Assembly (NCBI RefSeq): GCF_008180155.1
Contig: NZ_VSZS01000067.1
Location: 186,001-250,000 of the forward strand
Reading direction: 5' to 3'
DNA: 64,000 bases
Origin: Neoaquamicrobium microcysteis
GTDB taxonomy: Bacteria > Pseudomonadota > Alphaproteobacteria > Rhizobiales > Rhizobiaceae
A program made the position numbers and the translations under genes. The stretch's first letter is position 1; the number at the start of each line of letters is the position of its first letter. This document shows, one piece after another, positions 1 to 8,445 of the stretch. The notes beneath the pieces were generated by a model. That model had not been told where the DNA came from, did not search any database, and saw only the letters and a list, made by a program, of their open reading frames with translations.

Positions 1-299
1 AACACGAGCGCCAGTTCAAGCCGCGCCCAGGTGCCGGTCGGTCCGGCAAGATTGGTGGTTATGGGCTCCAGATAGACGACGCCCATCGCCTCCTGCGCTT
101 CGGCGATATTGGTTTCCGTCGCCTTTGCCACGTCGGTGTCGGCCGTGTGCTCGACGCTCGGCTGCTGGCTGTTGAGATAGAGGCCCGAGCCCCATCCGAT
201 GCCGATCGCAACCACCGACAGCCCCACAAGGAGCGCGATCTGCAGCAGAAGGGATGGTCCTCCCTTCTTTTCCGGCGCGGTATCGTCGACTATCGCCAC
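1..299 (-). CDS. fliL: Flagellar basal body-associated protein FliL (3' part beyond the window)
   Basis: This is the N-terminal part (about 99 residues) of an inner-membrane protein at the left edge. From the GTG at 299 it reads a short cytoplasmic start, a hydrophobic membrane segment at about residues 15-37, then the beginning of the periplasmic domain (VVYLEPITTNLAG), which fits FliL. FliL sits beside the stator around the MS ring and stabilises the motor. It lies 10 bases past the flgH stop on the same strand, the usual rhizobial order flgH-fliL-fliP. The GTG start is inferred because no ATG is near. The identification is fairly secure from order and topology. Confidence 0.8.
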   Translation of the reverse strand, partial: MAIVDDTAPEKKGGPSLLLQIALLVGLSVVAIGIGWGSGLYLNSQQPSVEHTADTDVAKATETNIAEAQEAMGVVYLEPITTNLAGPTGTWARLELALV

Positions 300-309
300 G
301 GTGCGGTCC

Positions 310-1011
310 CTAGAACGGAAGCAGATTGTCGAGGATCTGATGCCCGTAGGCGGGCTGCTGCACCTCGGTCAGACGGCCCCGGCCGCCATAGGAGATGCGC
401 GCCTCTGCGATCCGCTCGTAGGAAACCGTGTTCGCCGCGCCGATATCGGACGGCCGCACGATGCCGGTGATCGTCAGCACCCGAAGTTCGGCGTTCACCA
501 GCACTTCCTGCGAACCGCTGATCACGAGGTTCCCGTTCGGCAGCACCTCCGTCACCACTGCGGCCACCTGAAGCTGGATGTCCTCGGAGCGGGCGGTCGC
601 CCCTGCCCCCTTGGAGCTGGTGTTGGAATCCACCTCGGCATTCGCTTCGCCGCCGGTGCCGATCCCGAGCCACGACAGGTCGGCGCCGAAGCCGATGCCG
701 CGGCTGCCGGTACGGCTGCGCTCGGATTCGTTGCGGAATCGCGCCCGGTCGTTGATGCGGATGTCGACGGTCAGGATGTCACCCGCCCTCAGCGCGCGCG
801 CATCGGTGAAGAACTTGCTCTGCCGGTCGTCCCACAGCGAATATTTGCGCACCTGCGGCTCGGGCGGCGTCGGGTAGGTGTAGATGGCCTTGGAGTCGCC
901 CACGCCGTATCCCACGGGCGATAGCGTCGGCGGCACGCCGACCTCCTCCTTCACGGTGGAGCAACCGGCAAGCGCAAGCGCTGTAATGAGAAGAAGCGGC
1001 TTGCGCATCAT
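310..1011 (-). CDS. flgH: Flagellar L-ring lipoprotein FlgH
   Basis: FlgH, 233 residues, forms the outer-membrane L ring around the distal rod. The N terminus is a lipoprotein signal peptide with the lipobox L-A-G-C at residues 14-17, so Cys17 should be lipidated. The length matches the family and the central region (SLWDDRQSKFFTDARA, GDILTVDI) is typical of FlgH. Two ATG codons are adjacent; the first overlaps the motE stop by 4 bases, which suggests translational coupling. It is part of the leftward rod/ring operon, directly after flgI and motE. Confidence 0.96.
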   Translation of the reverse strand: MMRKPLLLITALALAGCSTVKEEVGVPPTLSPVGYGVGDSKAIYTYPTPPEPQVRKYSLWDDRQSKFFTDARALRAGDILTVDIRINDRARFRNESERSRTGSRGIGFGADLSWLGIGTGGEANAEVDSNTSSKGAGATARSEDIQLQVAAVVTEVLPNGNLVISGSQEVLVNAELRVLTITGIVRPSDIGAANTVSYERIAEARISYGGRGRLTEVQQPAYGHQILDNLLPF

Positions 1012-1547
1012 GTCGGGTCCTGCTTGCGGGTCGCGCTCGCCATGATGCCGGTGAGCGTCGCAGCCGCGTCCTTGTTCATTTCGTTGAGGATGACGCCCGC
1101 CTTGCGGACGTTCAGCTTCATCAGAATACCTGCCGCCACTTCGACATTCACCGCAGCCAGCCTTTCAGCGGCGGCGTCCGGGCGCATGACGGAGTAGATT
1201 TCGACGAGGTTCTCTTCAGCCTTGGCGAGGAAATCGTTGCGGCGCGCAAGCCACTCCTCGTATTCCTCGCGCTTTTCCTCCAGCGCCACGATGCGCTGGT
1301 CGATGTCCTTCTGGAGCGTTTCCAGTTCTGCACGTTGCAAGGCATAGCGGCGGTCGCGCGCGGCGTCTGCGATGTTGGAGCAGAAACGGCGGATGTCGTC
1401 ATCCAACTCACCTGCCGCTTCCGTGATCGCGTTCACGGCCTGCGTCGCCGCCGGCGTTCCGCCGAAGACGAGCGCGCCGAAGACGATGCCGGCGCCTGCG
1501 GCCAGCGCGCTGGCGCTGCGGGTTCTGAGGATGGAATGCCTGCTCAT
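1008..1547 (-). CDS. motE: MotE family flagellar chaperone of MotC
   Basis: This 179-residue protein begins with a signal or anchor segment (about residues 13-33), continues as a charged coiled coil (about 60-115) and ends in a small helical MgtE-N-like domain. In Sinorhizobium meliloti, MotE at this exact position between flgI and flgH is a periplasmic chaperone for the motility protein MotC. motC is present here at 25712, so the pair is complete. It overlaps flgH by 4 bases and follows flgI by 10 bases. The assignment rests on gene order plus domain layout. Confidence 0.85.
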   Translation of the reverse strand: MSRHSILRTRSASALAAGAGIVFGALVFGGTPAATQAVNAITEAAGELDDDIRRFCSNIADAARDRRYALQRAELETLQKDIDQRIVALEEKREEYEEWLARRNDFLAKAEENLVEIYSVMRPDAAAERLAAVNVEVAAGILMKLNVRKAGVILNEMNKDAAATLTGIMASATRKQDPT

Positions 1548-1557
1548 TGCGGTCGTC

Positions 1558-2766
1558 CTACTGCAGCACGAGTTCGGCCTGGAGCGCGCCTGCCGACTTG
1601 ATGCCCTGCAGGATCGCGATGATGCCGTCGGGCTTCACGCCGAGGCGGTTGAGACCCGAAACCAGCGTCTCGAGATCGGGGCCGTCCAGCAGCGCGATGT
1701 GAGCGTCCGGCTGGTTGACGTCGATCGCGGTGAAGGGCTCCACAGCCGTCTCGCCGCGCGAGAACGGTTCGGGCTGCACCACGCGTGGCATCTCGGTGAT
1801 GCGCACAGTCAGCGCGCCATGGGTGATCGCAACCCGCGAGATGCGCACCTGCTGGCCGATCACGATGGTGCCGGTGCGTTCGTCCACCACCACCCGGGCC
1901 GGCGCGTCGGATTCGACCACGATGTTTTCAAGCTCGGCAAAGAAGCGCGCCGACGAGATGTCCACCGGTCGCTGGATCGTCACCGTGCGGGCGTCCTGTT
2001 CCATCGCGACGCGCTGGCCGAAGCGGCTCATCGCATATTCGTTGATCGCGTCGGTCACCCGCACCGCGGTCGAGAAATCGGGATTGCGTAGCTGGAGCGT
2101 CAGCGTGTTGTCGTGTGTGAACGACTCTGGAACCTGCCGCTCGACGATCGCGCCGTTGGGCACGCGCCCGCTGGTCGGCACGCCCTGCGTAACGGTCTCT
2201 GCCTGTCCCTGCGCCGAAAAGCCGGAGACGATGACCGAGCCCTGCGCGACCGCATAGATTTCGCCGTCCGGTGCGCGCAGTGGAGTCATCACGAGCGTGC
2301 CGCCGGCCAGCGAGGCCGCGTCGCCCATCGAGGAGACGTTCACGTCGATGCGTGCGCCCGACTGCACGAAGGGCGGCAGGTTCGCCGTGACGATCACGGC
2401 CGCGACGTTGCGGGAGCGTGATGTCCCGCCGCGCGTGGAGATACCGAGATTTTCCAGCATCGCGCGCATCGACTGCTCGGTGAAGGGCGAGTTGCGCAGC
2501 CCGTCGCCGGTGCCTTGCAGGCCGATAACGAGGCCGTAGCCGACGAGCTGGTTGTCGCGCGCGCTTTGCAGCGTAGCTACATCCTTGATGCGGGATACAG
2601 GCAGCGACATGCCCGAAAGCCGGTCGTGGCGGTGCACGCCGCCATAAGCAGCCCCACCACGCAGTTCGCCCGCCGGCTGCGCACCGTTCGCAAGCGCCTC
2701 GTCGGCGCTCGATACGCTCACCAGTCCGACCGCGAGGCAGAATGCGAGTGCCAGTGCGCGGATCAT
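1558..2766 (-). CDS. flgI: Flagellar P-ring protein FlgI
   Basis: FlgI, 402 residues, builds the periplasmic P ring that acts as a bushing for the rod. A Sec signal peptide covers about residues 1-21 (cleavage near VSSADEA). The mature part shows family features such as SRIKDVATLQSARDNQLVGY and the C-terminal GVKPDGIIAILQGIKSAGAL. Its ATG overlaps the flgA stop by four bases. FlgA, its assembly chaperone, is the gene immediately upstream. Confidence 0.97.
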   Translation of the reverse strand: MIRALALAFCLAVGLVSVSSADEALANGAQPAGELRGGAAYGGVHRHDRLSGMSLPVSRIKDVATLQSARDNQLVGYGLVIGLQGTGDGLRNSPFTEQSMRAMLENLGISTRGGTSRSRNVAAVIVTANLPPFVQSGARIDVNVSSMGDAASLAGGTLVMTPLRAPDGEIYAVAQGSVIVSGFSAQGQAETVTQGVPTSGRVPNGAIVERQVPESFTHDNTLTLQLRNPDFSTAVRVTDAINEYAMSRFGQRVAMEQDARTVTIQRPVDISSARFFAELENIVVESDAPARVVVDERTGTIVIGQQVRISRVAITHGALTVRITEMPRVVQPEPFSRGETAVEPFTAIDVNQPDAHIALLDGPDLETLVSGLNRLGVKPDGIIAILQGIKSAGALQAELVLQ

Positions 2767-3230
2767 GATGCGGAGACCATGATGCTGCCGTCATTCATGA
2801 CGGTGCCGGTGAAGACGGCTCCGCTGTCGACGTTGCGCACCCGCACGAGGTCGCCCGCGCCGCCCGCCTGCAACGGCACGCCGGCAATCGAGATTTCCAG
2901 CCCGCCATGCACGAACCGCACCTGCACCGGCGTCCCCGTTTCCACCAGATAGGCGTTGCGCACGGACGTCAGCCCGATCAGGCGACCGGGCAGCAGCGTG
3001 CGCTGCGCCACCTTGCCTTCGAGCTGCTGGCGTTCGCGCGCGATGGAGGCGAGGTTGTTGAGCTGCCGGCGAAGCGGCACTTCCTGCAAGGCGTCGGTGG
3101 TGACGGTCTCGCCCGGATAGATGACGCGCGTCGCCACGACCACCATCTCCTGCGCGAACGCCGGCAGAACACCCGTCAGCGCGGTCAGCGCGGCAGCCAG
3201 CAATGTCGTGCGCAGGAAACGGCGCATCAT
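2763..3230 (-). CDS. flgA: P-ring assembly chaperone FlgA
   Basis: This is a 155-residue secreted protein with a Sec signal peptide at about 1-26 (cleavage near PAFAQ). A SAF-type domain follows, with VIYPGETVTTDALQEVPL and a C-terminal GDLVRVRNVDSGAVFTGTV. FlgA escorts FlgI in the periplasm during P-ring polymerisation. It overlaps flgI by 4 bases and starts 5 bases after the flgG stop. The length is that of the short alphaproteobacterial FlgA, lacking the extra N-terminal part of enteric forms. Confidence 0.95.
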   Translation of the reverse strand: MMRRFLRTTLLAAALTALTGVLPAFAQEMVVVATRVIYPGETVTTDALQEVPLRRQLNNLASIARERQQLEGKVAQRTLLPGRLIGLTSVRNAYLVETGTPVQVRFVHGGLEISIAGVPLQAGGAGDLVRVRNVDSGAVFTGTVMNDGSIMVSAS

Positions 3231-3235
3231 CTGTC

Positions 3236-4024
3236 CTATCTCAGTCCCTGGGAGACGACCGCGGCCATCTCGTCGGCCGCCTTGATGACCTTTGAATTCA
3301 TCTCGTAGGCGCGCTGGGCCGAGATCAGCTCGGTGATTTCCTTCACCGGGTCGACGTTGGACGACTCCAGATAGCCCTGCTCCACGGTGCCGAAGCCCGG
3401 ATCACCCGGAATGCCCACATTGGCGGGCCCGGAAGCCGCCGTTTCCTGGAACAGCTTGTCGCCCAGCGGCGTCAGGCCTGCCTCGTTCGAGAAGCTCGCG
3501 ACGGTCAGCTGGCCCAGATCCTCCAGCTCGATCTGCCCGTCGAAACGCGCGAAGAACTGGCCGGACTTGTTGACGACGATCTCGACCGCGTCTTCCGGAA
3601 TGACGATGCCGCCTGCCAGCAGGAAGCCGTCGGCCGTCACAAGCTGACCCTCGCCATTGGTGTTGAAGCTGCCGGCGCGGGTATAGAGCGGCTCGCCGTT
3701 CACGCCTTCCACCTGGAACCAGCCGCCGCCCACCAGCGCCACGTCCAGCTTGTTGCCGGTGGAGGTCAGCGCGCCCTGCGTGTGGATGTTGCGGATCGCG
3801 CTCGTCTTGACGCCGAGGCCGATATGCGAGCCTTCCGGCACGATCGCCTGGTTGGCCCGGTTCGGCACGCCCTGCATGCGCTCCACCTGGTAGAACAGGT
3901 CCGAGAACTCGGCGCGCGCGCGCTTGAACGAGGTGGTGTTGATGTTGGCGAGGTTGTTCGCGATGACCTCGAGATTGGTCTGCTGCGCGTTCATGCCGGT
4001 GGCGGCGATGGCCAGAGCTTTCAT
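3236..4024 (-). CDS. flgG: Distal rod protein FlgG
   Basis: FlgG, 262 residues, polymerises into the distal rod that crosses the P and L rings. The N terminus ([20 protein letters not shown]) is the flagellar rod/hook signature and the C terminus ([21 protein letters not shown]) is the paired helix that stacks in the rod. The length is exactly that expected for FlgG. It lies 12 bases after fliE in the leftward operon. Confidence 0.97.
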   Translation of the reverse strand: MKALAIAATGMNAQQTNLEVIANNLANINTTSFKRARAEFSDLFYQVERMQGVPNRANQAIVPEGSHIGLGVKTSAIRNIHTQGALTSTGNKLDVALVGGGWFQVEGVNGEPLYTRAGSFNTNGEGQLVTADGFLLAGGIVIPEDAVEIVVNKSGQFFARFDGQIELEDLGQLTVASFSNEAGLTPLGDKLFQETAASGPANVGIPGDPGFGTVEQGYLESSNVDPVKEITELISAQRAYEMNSKVIKAADEMAAVVSQGLR

Positions 4025-4036
4025 GATTCAGGTTCC

Positions 4037-4363
4037 TCAGATCGCCATGCGGCTGATTTCGAGATAGGAGCTGACGATCTTGTCCCGGATCGCGATGGCC
4101 GCCTGCAGCGTCTGCTCGGCGTTCATCACCGCATCGACCACTTCGCGGGTGTCCGCTTCGCCCTGCAGCGCCTTGAGCGACAGGCCCTCGGCGTTGCGCA
4201 GCGTTTCCACCGCCTGCCCCGATGCCGCCGAAAGCGCGGCCGTGAACGTCGCTTCGGGCGCGATGTTGGGGCGGGTGAGGCCGGGTCCGGCGATGTTGGC
4301 CAGCCCGTCGAGCATGCCCGTCACCTGTCCGGCCTTCTCTACCCCTGCAAGTCCCTGGATCAT
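4037..4363 (-). CDS. fliE: Hook-basal body adaptor FliE
   Basis: FliE, 108 residues, links the MS ring to the proximal rod. The C-terminal half (EVVDAVMNAEQTLQAAIAIR) is the conserved FliE helix region; the N-terminal part is variable as usual. Its ATG shares one base with the flgC stop (TAATG), indicating coupled translation. Confidence 0.95.
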   Translation of the reverse strand: MIQGLAGVEKAGQVTGMLDGLANIAGPGLTRPNIAPEATFTAALSAASGQAVETLRNAEGLSLKALQGEADTREVVDAVMNAEQTLQAAIAIRDKIVSSYLEISRMAI

Positions 4364-4779
4364 TACTGGCCTCTCATCAGGTCGATGGTCATGGAAATCA
4401 GCTCACGGGCCTGCTTGATGGTCTGCAGGTTGGCTTCGTAGCTGCGGTTGGCCTCGCGCATGTCCGCCATCTCGACGAGCACGTTGACGTTCGGCATCTT
4501 GACGTAGCCCAGATCGTCCGCAGCCTCGTGGCCCGGCTGGAACTCGGTCGTGAAAGGCGTCTTGTCCGGCGAAATCGCCGAAACCTCGACCATGCGCGCG
4601 CCCGACGCGCGGTCGAGCTCGGCATTGAAGGTGATGGTCTTGCGCTGGTAGGGATCGGCGCCCGGAAAGCTGCCTGTCGACTGCGAGTTGGCCAGGTTTT
4701 CCGAAACGATGCGCAACCGTTCGGACTGTGCGCCCAGGCCCGATGCGGCCACCTTCAGCGAGGAAATCAAAGGGTCCAC
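4363..4779 (-). CDS. flgC: Proximal rod protein FlgC
   Basis: FlgC, 138 residues, is one of the proximal rod subunits. It carries the N-terminal rod signature ([20 protein letters not shown], then NLANSQS) and the C-terminal [20 protein letters not shown] helix. The size is normal. It starts 2 bases after flgB and overlaps fliE by one base. Confidence 0.97.
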   Translation of the reverse strand: MDPLISSLKVAASGLGAQSERLRIVSENLANSQSTGSFPGADPYQRKTITFNAELDRASGARMVEVSAISPDKTPFTTEFQPGHEAADDLGYVKMPNVNVLVEMADMREANRSYEANLQTIKQARELISMTIDLMRGQ

Positions 4780-4781
4780 GA

Positions 4782-5162
4782 TCAGCCTCTCGTCGTCATC
4801 AGCAGCATGCGGTGGAAGGATTTGACGATGGCGGTGTTCAGCTCGAACGTGCGGCGCACCTCGCCCGACTTCATCAGCTCGTTTTCAAGCACCACCGAGT
4901 TGCCAGAAGGCATCGCCGGCTTGTCCTCGTTCACCTGCCGCACGCTTGCAGCTTCGGGCCCGCCGCCGAACGAAATGTGCCTGGGATGCGTCGCGCGCAT
5001 CGAGACGTCTGTCTGCTTCAGCACGGCCTCGAAGGGCTGCACTTCCAGCGTTCCGTAACCGGGCGTGTTGGCATTGGCGATGTTGCTGGACACGGCGGTG
5101 TGCCGCACGGCAAGCCACCGGGCCTGCTGGGAAGCCAGATCGAACAGGTTTACGGGTTGCAT
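4782..5162 (-). CDS. flgB: Proximal rod protein FlgB
   Basis: FlgB, 126 residues, forms the rod base. The N-terminal motif ([14 protein letters not shown]) is diagnostic. A GGGAG ribosome-binding site precedes the ATG. A gap of about 60 bases separates it from the unknown gene upstream and contains a copy of the shared flagellar promoter element (5188-5213), so flgB probably begins its own transcription unit within the larger leftward cluster. Confidence 0.96.
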   Translation of the reverse strand: MQPVNLFDLASQQARWLAVRHTAVSSNIANANTPGYGTLEVQPFEAVLKQTDVSMRATHPRHISFGGGPEAASVRQVNEDKPAMPSGNSVVLENELMKSGEVRRTFELNTAIVKSFHRMLLMTTRG

Positions 5163-5187
5163 CGCTACTCCCTTGGCGCGTAGCGAT

Positions 5188-5213
5188 ACCCTAGGGAGCC
5201 AGTCTTGCGCGGA
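5188..5213 (-). promoter_or_regulatory. Flagellar promoter element before flgB
   Basis: On the minus strand this reads CGCAAG, nine bases, then CTAG; the CTA ends 28 bases before the flgB start. The same spacing occurs before fliF, flhA, flgE, motA and the DUF1217 gene. A partial second CGCAAG lies immediately upstream (5215-5220). The functional role is inference. Confidence 0.6.
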
Positions 5214-5225
5214 CCTTGCGCGGGC

Positions 5226-6311
5226 TTACCGCTCCAGTTCGACGACCCTGTCGAGCGTGGTGACCAGCACCCAGTGCCCGTCGCGCTGCTCGATGGATGC
5301 GACGGTGCTGGCGTCCGGCAGGCGCGAGCCGCGCTGCACCACCCACAGGCCGTCGCCGTCCTGGATCATGGCGCGGCCGTTGGCGACGTGCACCAGCCGG
5401 AAACCGATCAGGTCGGAAGGAAAGGGCTGCTCCGAGGCCGGCACCGCGCGCATCTGTTCTTCTTCCGCCGGAACCGTGGCGGTCGGGAAGAAGTCGAGCT
5501 GCATCTTCGGCACTTCGCCGCTCGAGATCGGCTTCATCGCCAGCGCAGGCTGGAAGACGACCTGCGAAGGCGCGGTCATCGATCCGCGTCCCTCGAACAC
5601 GAACTCCCTCACGCCGAACTTCTCCTGGTTGAAGAAGATGTACCAGGGAAACAGCGCGCAGGTCAGGCCCAGCACCGCACCCAACCCGCCCACGACGAAG
5701 TCGCTTCTGTCACGCTTCTTCTTCTGCGCCGGGCGGGGCGGAATGGCGGGAGCCACCTTCGGCTTCGCCGCCCCTTCCCGGGGCTTGGCCGGCACGGCAG
5801 GCGCCGTCAGTTCCGCAAGCTGCACCGGCGCGGCTTTCGCCGGCGCCAGAGGCGCCTTCAACTCGGCAAGCGCCAAGGGCGCCTTCAGCTCGGCGAGCGC
5901 CACGGGTTTCTTGGCTTCGGCCAACACCTTCGGCGCGACAACCGCTGGCGGCGTCTTCGCCTCGGCTGCCACCGCCACCGACACCTTGCGCTTGGCCTTC
6001 GGCTTCTTCGGCTTCGGCTCCACCTTCGGCGCCTTCACCTCTTCGAACGGGTCGGCAACCTTGGTCCGGCGCAGGCCCAGCCTCTCCAGCAACCCTTTGC
6101 GCTTGACGGGAAGAGATGCGTTGTATGCCTCGCGCTCCGCCTTGTCGCGCAGGTGGTGCAGCGTGCGGATCGTCACTTCCGGCGTCAGCGTCTCGGTGCG
6201 GTTCTTCACCGCCCCGCCGTTGAGGACGATGGCGTCGGCCGGCGCCGGCTCGTCGCCTGCAAGGCTCATCCCTTTTGCACGGCCAAAGCCGAACCTATTC
6301 GACAGGTTCAT
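5226..6311 (-). CDS. Unrecognised single-pass membrane protein of the flagellar operon
   Basis: A 361-residue protein of unknown function. Residues 1-90 are hydrophilic and charged. About 90-205 is a low-complexity Ala/Lys/Pro stretch with a tandem LAELKAPLA repeat. One membrane segment follows at about 211-233, then a C-terminal domain of about 130 residues that should be periplasmic if the positive-inside rule holds. A GGAGAAG site 8 bases before the ATG supports the start, which overlaps the fliI end by 17 bases. Its place between fliI and flgB suggests a flagellar role; an uncharacterised ORF occupies the same slot in other rhizobia. Confidence 0.85.
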   Translation of the reverse strand: MNLSNRFGFGRAKGMSLAGDEPAPADAIVLNGGAVKNRTETLTPEVTIRTLHHLRDKAEREAYNASLPVKRKGLLERLGLRRTKVADPFEEVKAPKVEPKPKKPKAKRKVSVAVAAEAKTPPAVVAPKVLAEAKKPVALAELKAPLALAELKAPLAPAKAAPVQLAELTAPAVPAKPREGAAKPKVAPAIPPRPAQKKKRDRSDFVVGGLGAVLGLTCALFPWYIFFNQEKFGVREFVFEGRGSMTAPSQVVFQPALAMKPISSGEVPKMQLDFFPTATVPAEEEQMRAVPASEQPFPSDLIGFRLVHVANGRAMIQDGDGLWVVQRGSRLPDASTVASIEQRDGHWVLVTTLDRVVELER

Positions 6312-7707
6312 CTGCCGGCTTCTCCCTGCTTCTCAGATGGCGCGCCAGATCGGCGAACGGGTCCGGCGACGGACGGTCCTGCGGAGACTGCGACAGCGCC
6401 TCGTATATGACCGGCACCTGCCGCACGGCCAGGTCGAGTTCGGCATCCGCTCCCGGCTGGTACGCACCCAGCAGGCGGATGTCGCGCGTATCCTCGAACC
6501 GCGCGATCATGCTGCGCAGCCTCGTCACCAGCGCGCGCTGTTCCTTCGTCCACGCCTTCGGCGCAAGGCGCGAGATCGACGCCAGCGGATCGACGGGCGG
6601 ATAGCGCCCCTGCTCCGCGATGGAACGGTCGAGCACGACGTGCCCGTCCAGGATGCCGCGGATGGAATCGGCTACCGGGTCGTTGTGGTCGTCGCCGTCC
6701 ACCAGCACCGACAGGATCGCGGTGATCGAGCCCGCCCCGTCGACGCCCGGCCCGGCCCGCTCCAGCAGCTTGGGCAGGTCGGTGAATACCGATGCGGGAT
6801 AGCCCCGCGCGACCGGCGGCTCGCCGACGCCGATGGCGACTTCGCGCAGCGCATGGGCGAAACGGGTAATCGAATCCAGCACCAGCAGCACCCGCTGCCC
6901 CTGCTCGCGGAAATGCTCCGCCACGCGCATCGCCATTTCGGGCGCGCGCTTGCGCATCATGGCGCTTTCGTCGCTGGTCGCCACCACGGCCACAGTCTTG
7001 GCGAGGCTTTCCGCCCCGATCGTGTCTTCGAGAAACTCGCGCACCTCGCGCCCGCGCTCGCCCACCAGCGCAACCACCACGGTGTCGAACGCCTCCGCGC
7101 TGGCCAGCATCGCCAGCAGCGTGGACTTGCCGACGCCAGAGCCCGCAAAGATGCCAAGGCGCTGGCCGAAGCAGATCGGCGTGAAGATGTCGATCACGCG
7201 CACGCCGGTCATGAAGCCGGTGGCCACGCGCTGACGCGACATCGCCAGCGGTGCGGCGGCGGTTCCCTCCACCTTGCCCGCAACCAGCGCGCCCTTTCCG
7301 TCCACCGGGCGGCCCAGCGCGTCGATGGCGCGGCCGCGCCACGAGGCATGCGGCGCTGCGCCCCGCGCGGTCCGGATCACGACCGCATCGCCGATGCCGG
7401 CGTCCGGGTTGCGCTCGTAAGGTGCGATGAGCACGTCTTCGGGTCCGATGCGCACGATCTCGCCCGAGCGCGCGCCCGACGACGACCGGTGCTCGACGAC
7501 ATCGCCCAGCCGCGCCGTGGACGAGATTCCCCGTACGCGATAGTGGCTCGGCGAAACCTCGTCGATGCGTCCACCGTTGCGCAGCAGCATGCGGTCGTTG
7601 GCAAACAGCGAGTGCGCGCGTTCCAGCGCCAGCAGCGGCGTGTCGCGCTGCGGCGTCGGCAGATGGGCTGCCTCCGACTCCGGCGTCGGTTTTGCCACGG
7701 CGGTCAT
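6295..7707 (-). CDS. fliI: Flagellar export ATPase FliI
   Basis: FliI, 470 residues, is the ATPase of the flagellar type III export apparatus, paralogous to the F1 beta subunit. The Walker A loop GSGVGKST is at about residues 189-196, and VLLVLDSITRFAHALRE is the Walker B/T3S ATPase signature region. The N-terminal beta-barrel and C-terminal helices are present and the length is normal. It follows flgF by 6 bases. Its partners FliH-like and FliJ-like are encoded at 23827 and 38155. Confidence 0.97.
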   Translation of the reverse strand: MTAVAKPTPESEAAHLPTPQRDTPLLALERAHSLFANDRMLLRNGGRIDEVSPSHYRVRGISSTARLGDVVEHRSSSGARSGEIVRIGPEDVLIAPYERNPDAGIGDAVVIRTARGAAPHASWRGRAIDALGRPVDGKGALVAGKVEGTAAAPLAMSRQRVATGFMTGVRVIDIFTPICFGQRLGIFAGSGVGKSTLLAMLASAEAFDTVVVALVGERGREVREFLEDTIGAESLAKTVAVVATSDESAMMRKRAPEMAMRVAEHFREQGQRVLLVLDSITRFAHALREVAIGVGEPPVARGYPASVFTDLPKLLERAGPGVDGAGSITAILSVLVDGDDHNDPVADSIRGILDGHVVLDRSIAEQGRYPPVDPLASISRLAPKAWTKEQRALVTRLRSMIARFEDTRDIRLLGAYQPGADAELDLAVRQVPVIYEALSQSPQDRPSPDPFADLARHLRSREKPADEPVE

Positions 7708-7713
7708 CGCACG

Positions 7714-8436
7714 TTACCGCGGCCCGAGAGTGCTGATCGCCTGATCGAGCGTGGATTCGCTGTCGCGGATCAGCCCCGATACCTGCTCGAACGCGCGCTG
7801 CACCTGGATCAGCCGTGTGATCTCCAGCACCGGATTGACGTTCGATTCTTCGACGAAGCCCTGCTTCACGCCCACGTCGATCCGGTCGACGACCGGCTCT
7901 GGCGGCCCCCATGGCACGATGCCGGAATTGGCGTAGCGGGTGAAGTTCAGGCCCGGCTGGAACTCGTAGAGCCCCAGCACGCCGATCTGCACGCCGTTCT
8001 GGCGCAGCGAACCGTCCGCGCCCGCCTCGGGCGGCCCGCCCTGCGGATCGAGCTGGATGGGCGCACCGCCCGCGTCGAGAACACGGTAGCCTTCAAGCGT
8101 GACCAGTTCGCCCGTATCGAGCATGGTGAAGCGGCCGTCGCGCGTCATCACCGGCCCTACCGGCGTTTCGATGGCAAACCACGCGTCGCCCTGAATGCTG
8201 AAATCGAGCGGGTTGCCCGTCTCGCGCAGCGAGCCGACCTTCTGCGACAGGTATGTGTCGCCTGCCGAGACGAATGACACGGATTCCGTGCCGAGGCCGC
8301 TGACGATGTCCTCGAACTTCACCCCCGTCGCGCGGAAGCCGACGGTGCCGGCATTCGCGACGTTGTCGGCGATGGTGGTCAGGCGCTTGTCGAGCGCGAT
8401 CTGCGAGGAAAGGGCTACGTAGATTCCAGACTGCAA
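7714..8436 (-). CDS. flgF: Proximal rod protein FlgF
   Basis: FlgF, 240 residues, is a rod protein placed between the proximal and distal rod. It shows the rod N-terminal motif (IADNVANAGTVGFRATGVKF) and the C-terminal ESNVNPVLEITRLIQVQRAF. It is shorter than FlgG, as expected. It lies 9 bases after the DUF1217 gene and just before fliI. Confidence 0.95.
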   Translation of the reverse strand: MQSGIYVALSSQIALDKRLTTIADNVANAGTVGFRATGVKFEDIVSGLGTESVSFVSAGDTYLSQKVGSLRETGNPLDFSIQGDAWFAIETPVGPVMTRDGRFTMLDTGELVTLEGYRVLDAGGAPIQLDPQGGPPEAGADGSLRQNGVQIGVLGLYEFQPGLNFTRYANSGIVPWGPPEPVVDRIDVGVKQGFVEESNVNPVLEITRLIQVQRAFEQVSGLIRDSESTLDQAISTLGPR

Positions 8437-8445
8437 GGGGCGTTC

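Noticed and set aside
5065-8277. A 1070-codon open frame on the plus strand
   Set aside because: It lies opposite flgB, the unknown gene, fliI and part of flgF. Its product is Arg/Ala/His-rich with no recognisable domain, as expected for antisense frames in GC-rich DNA.
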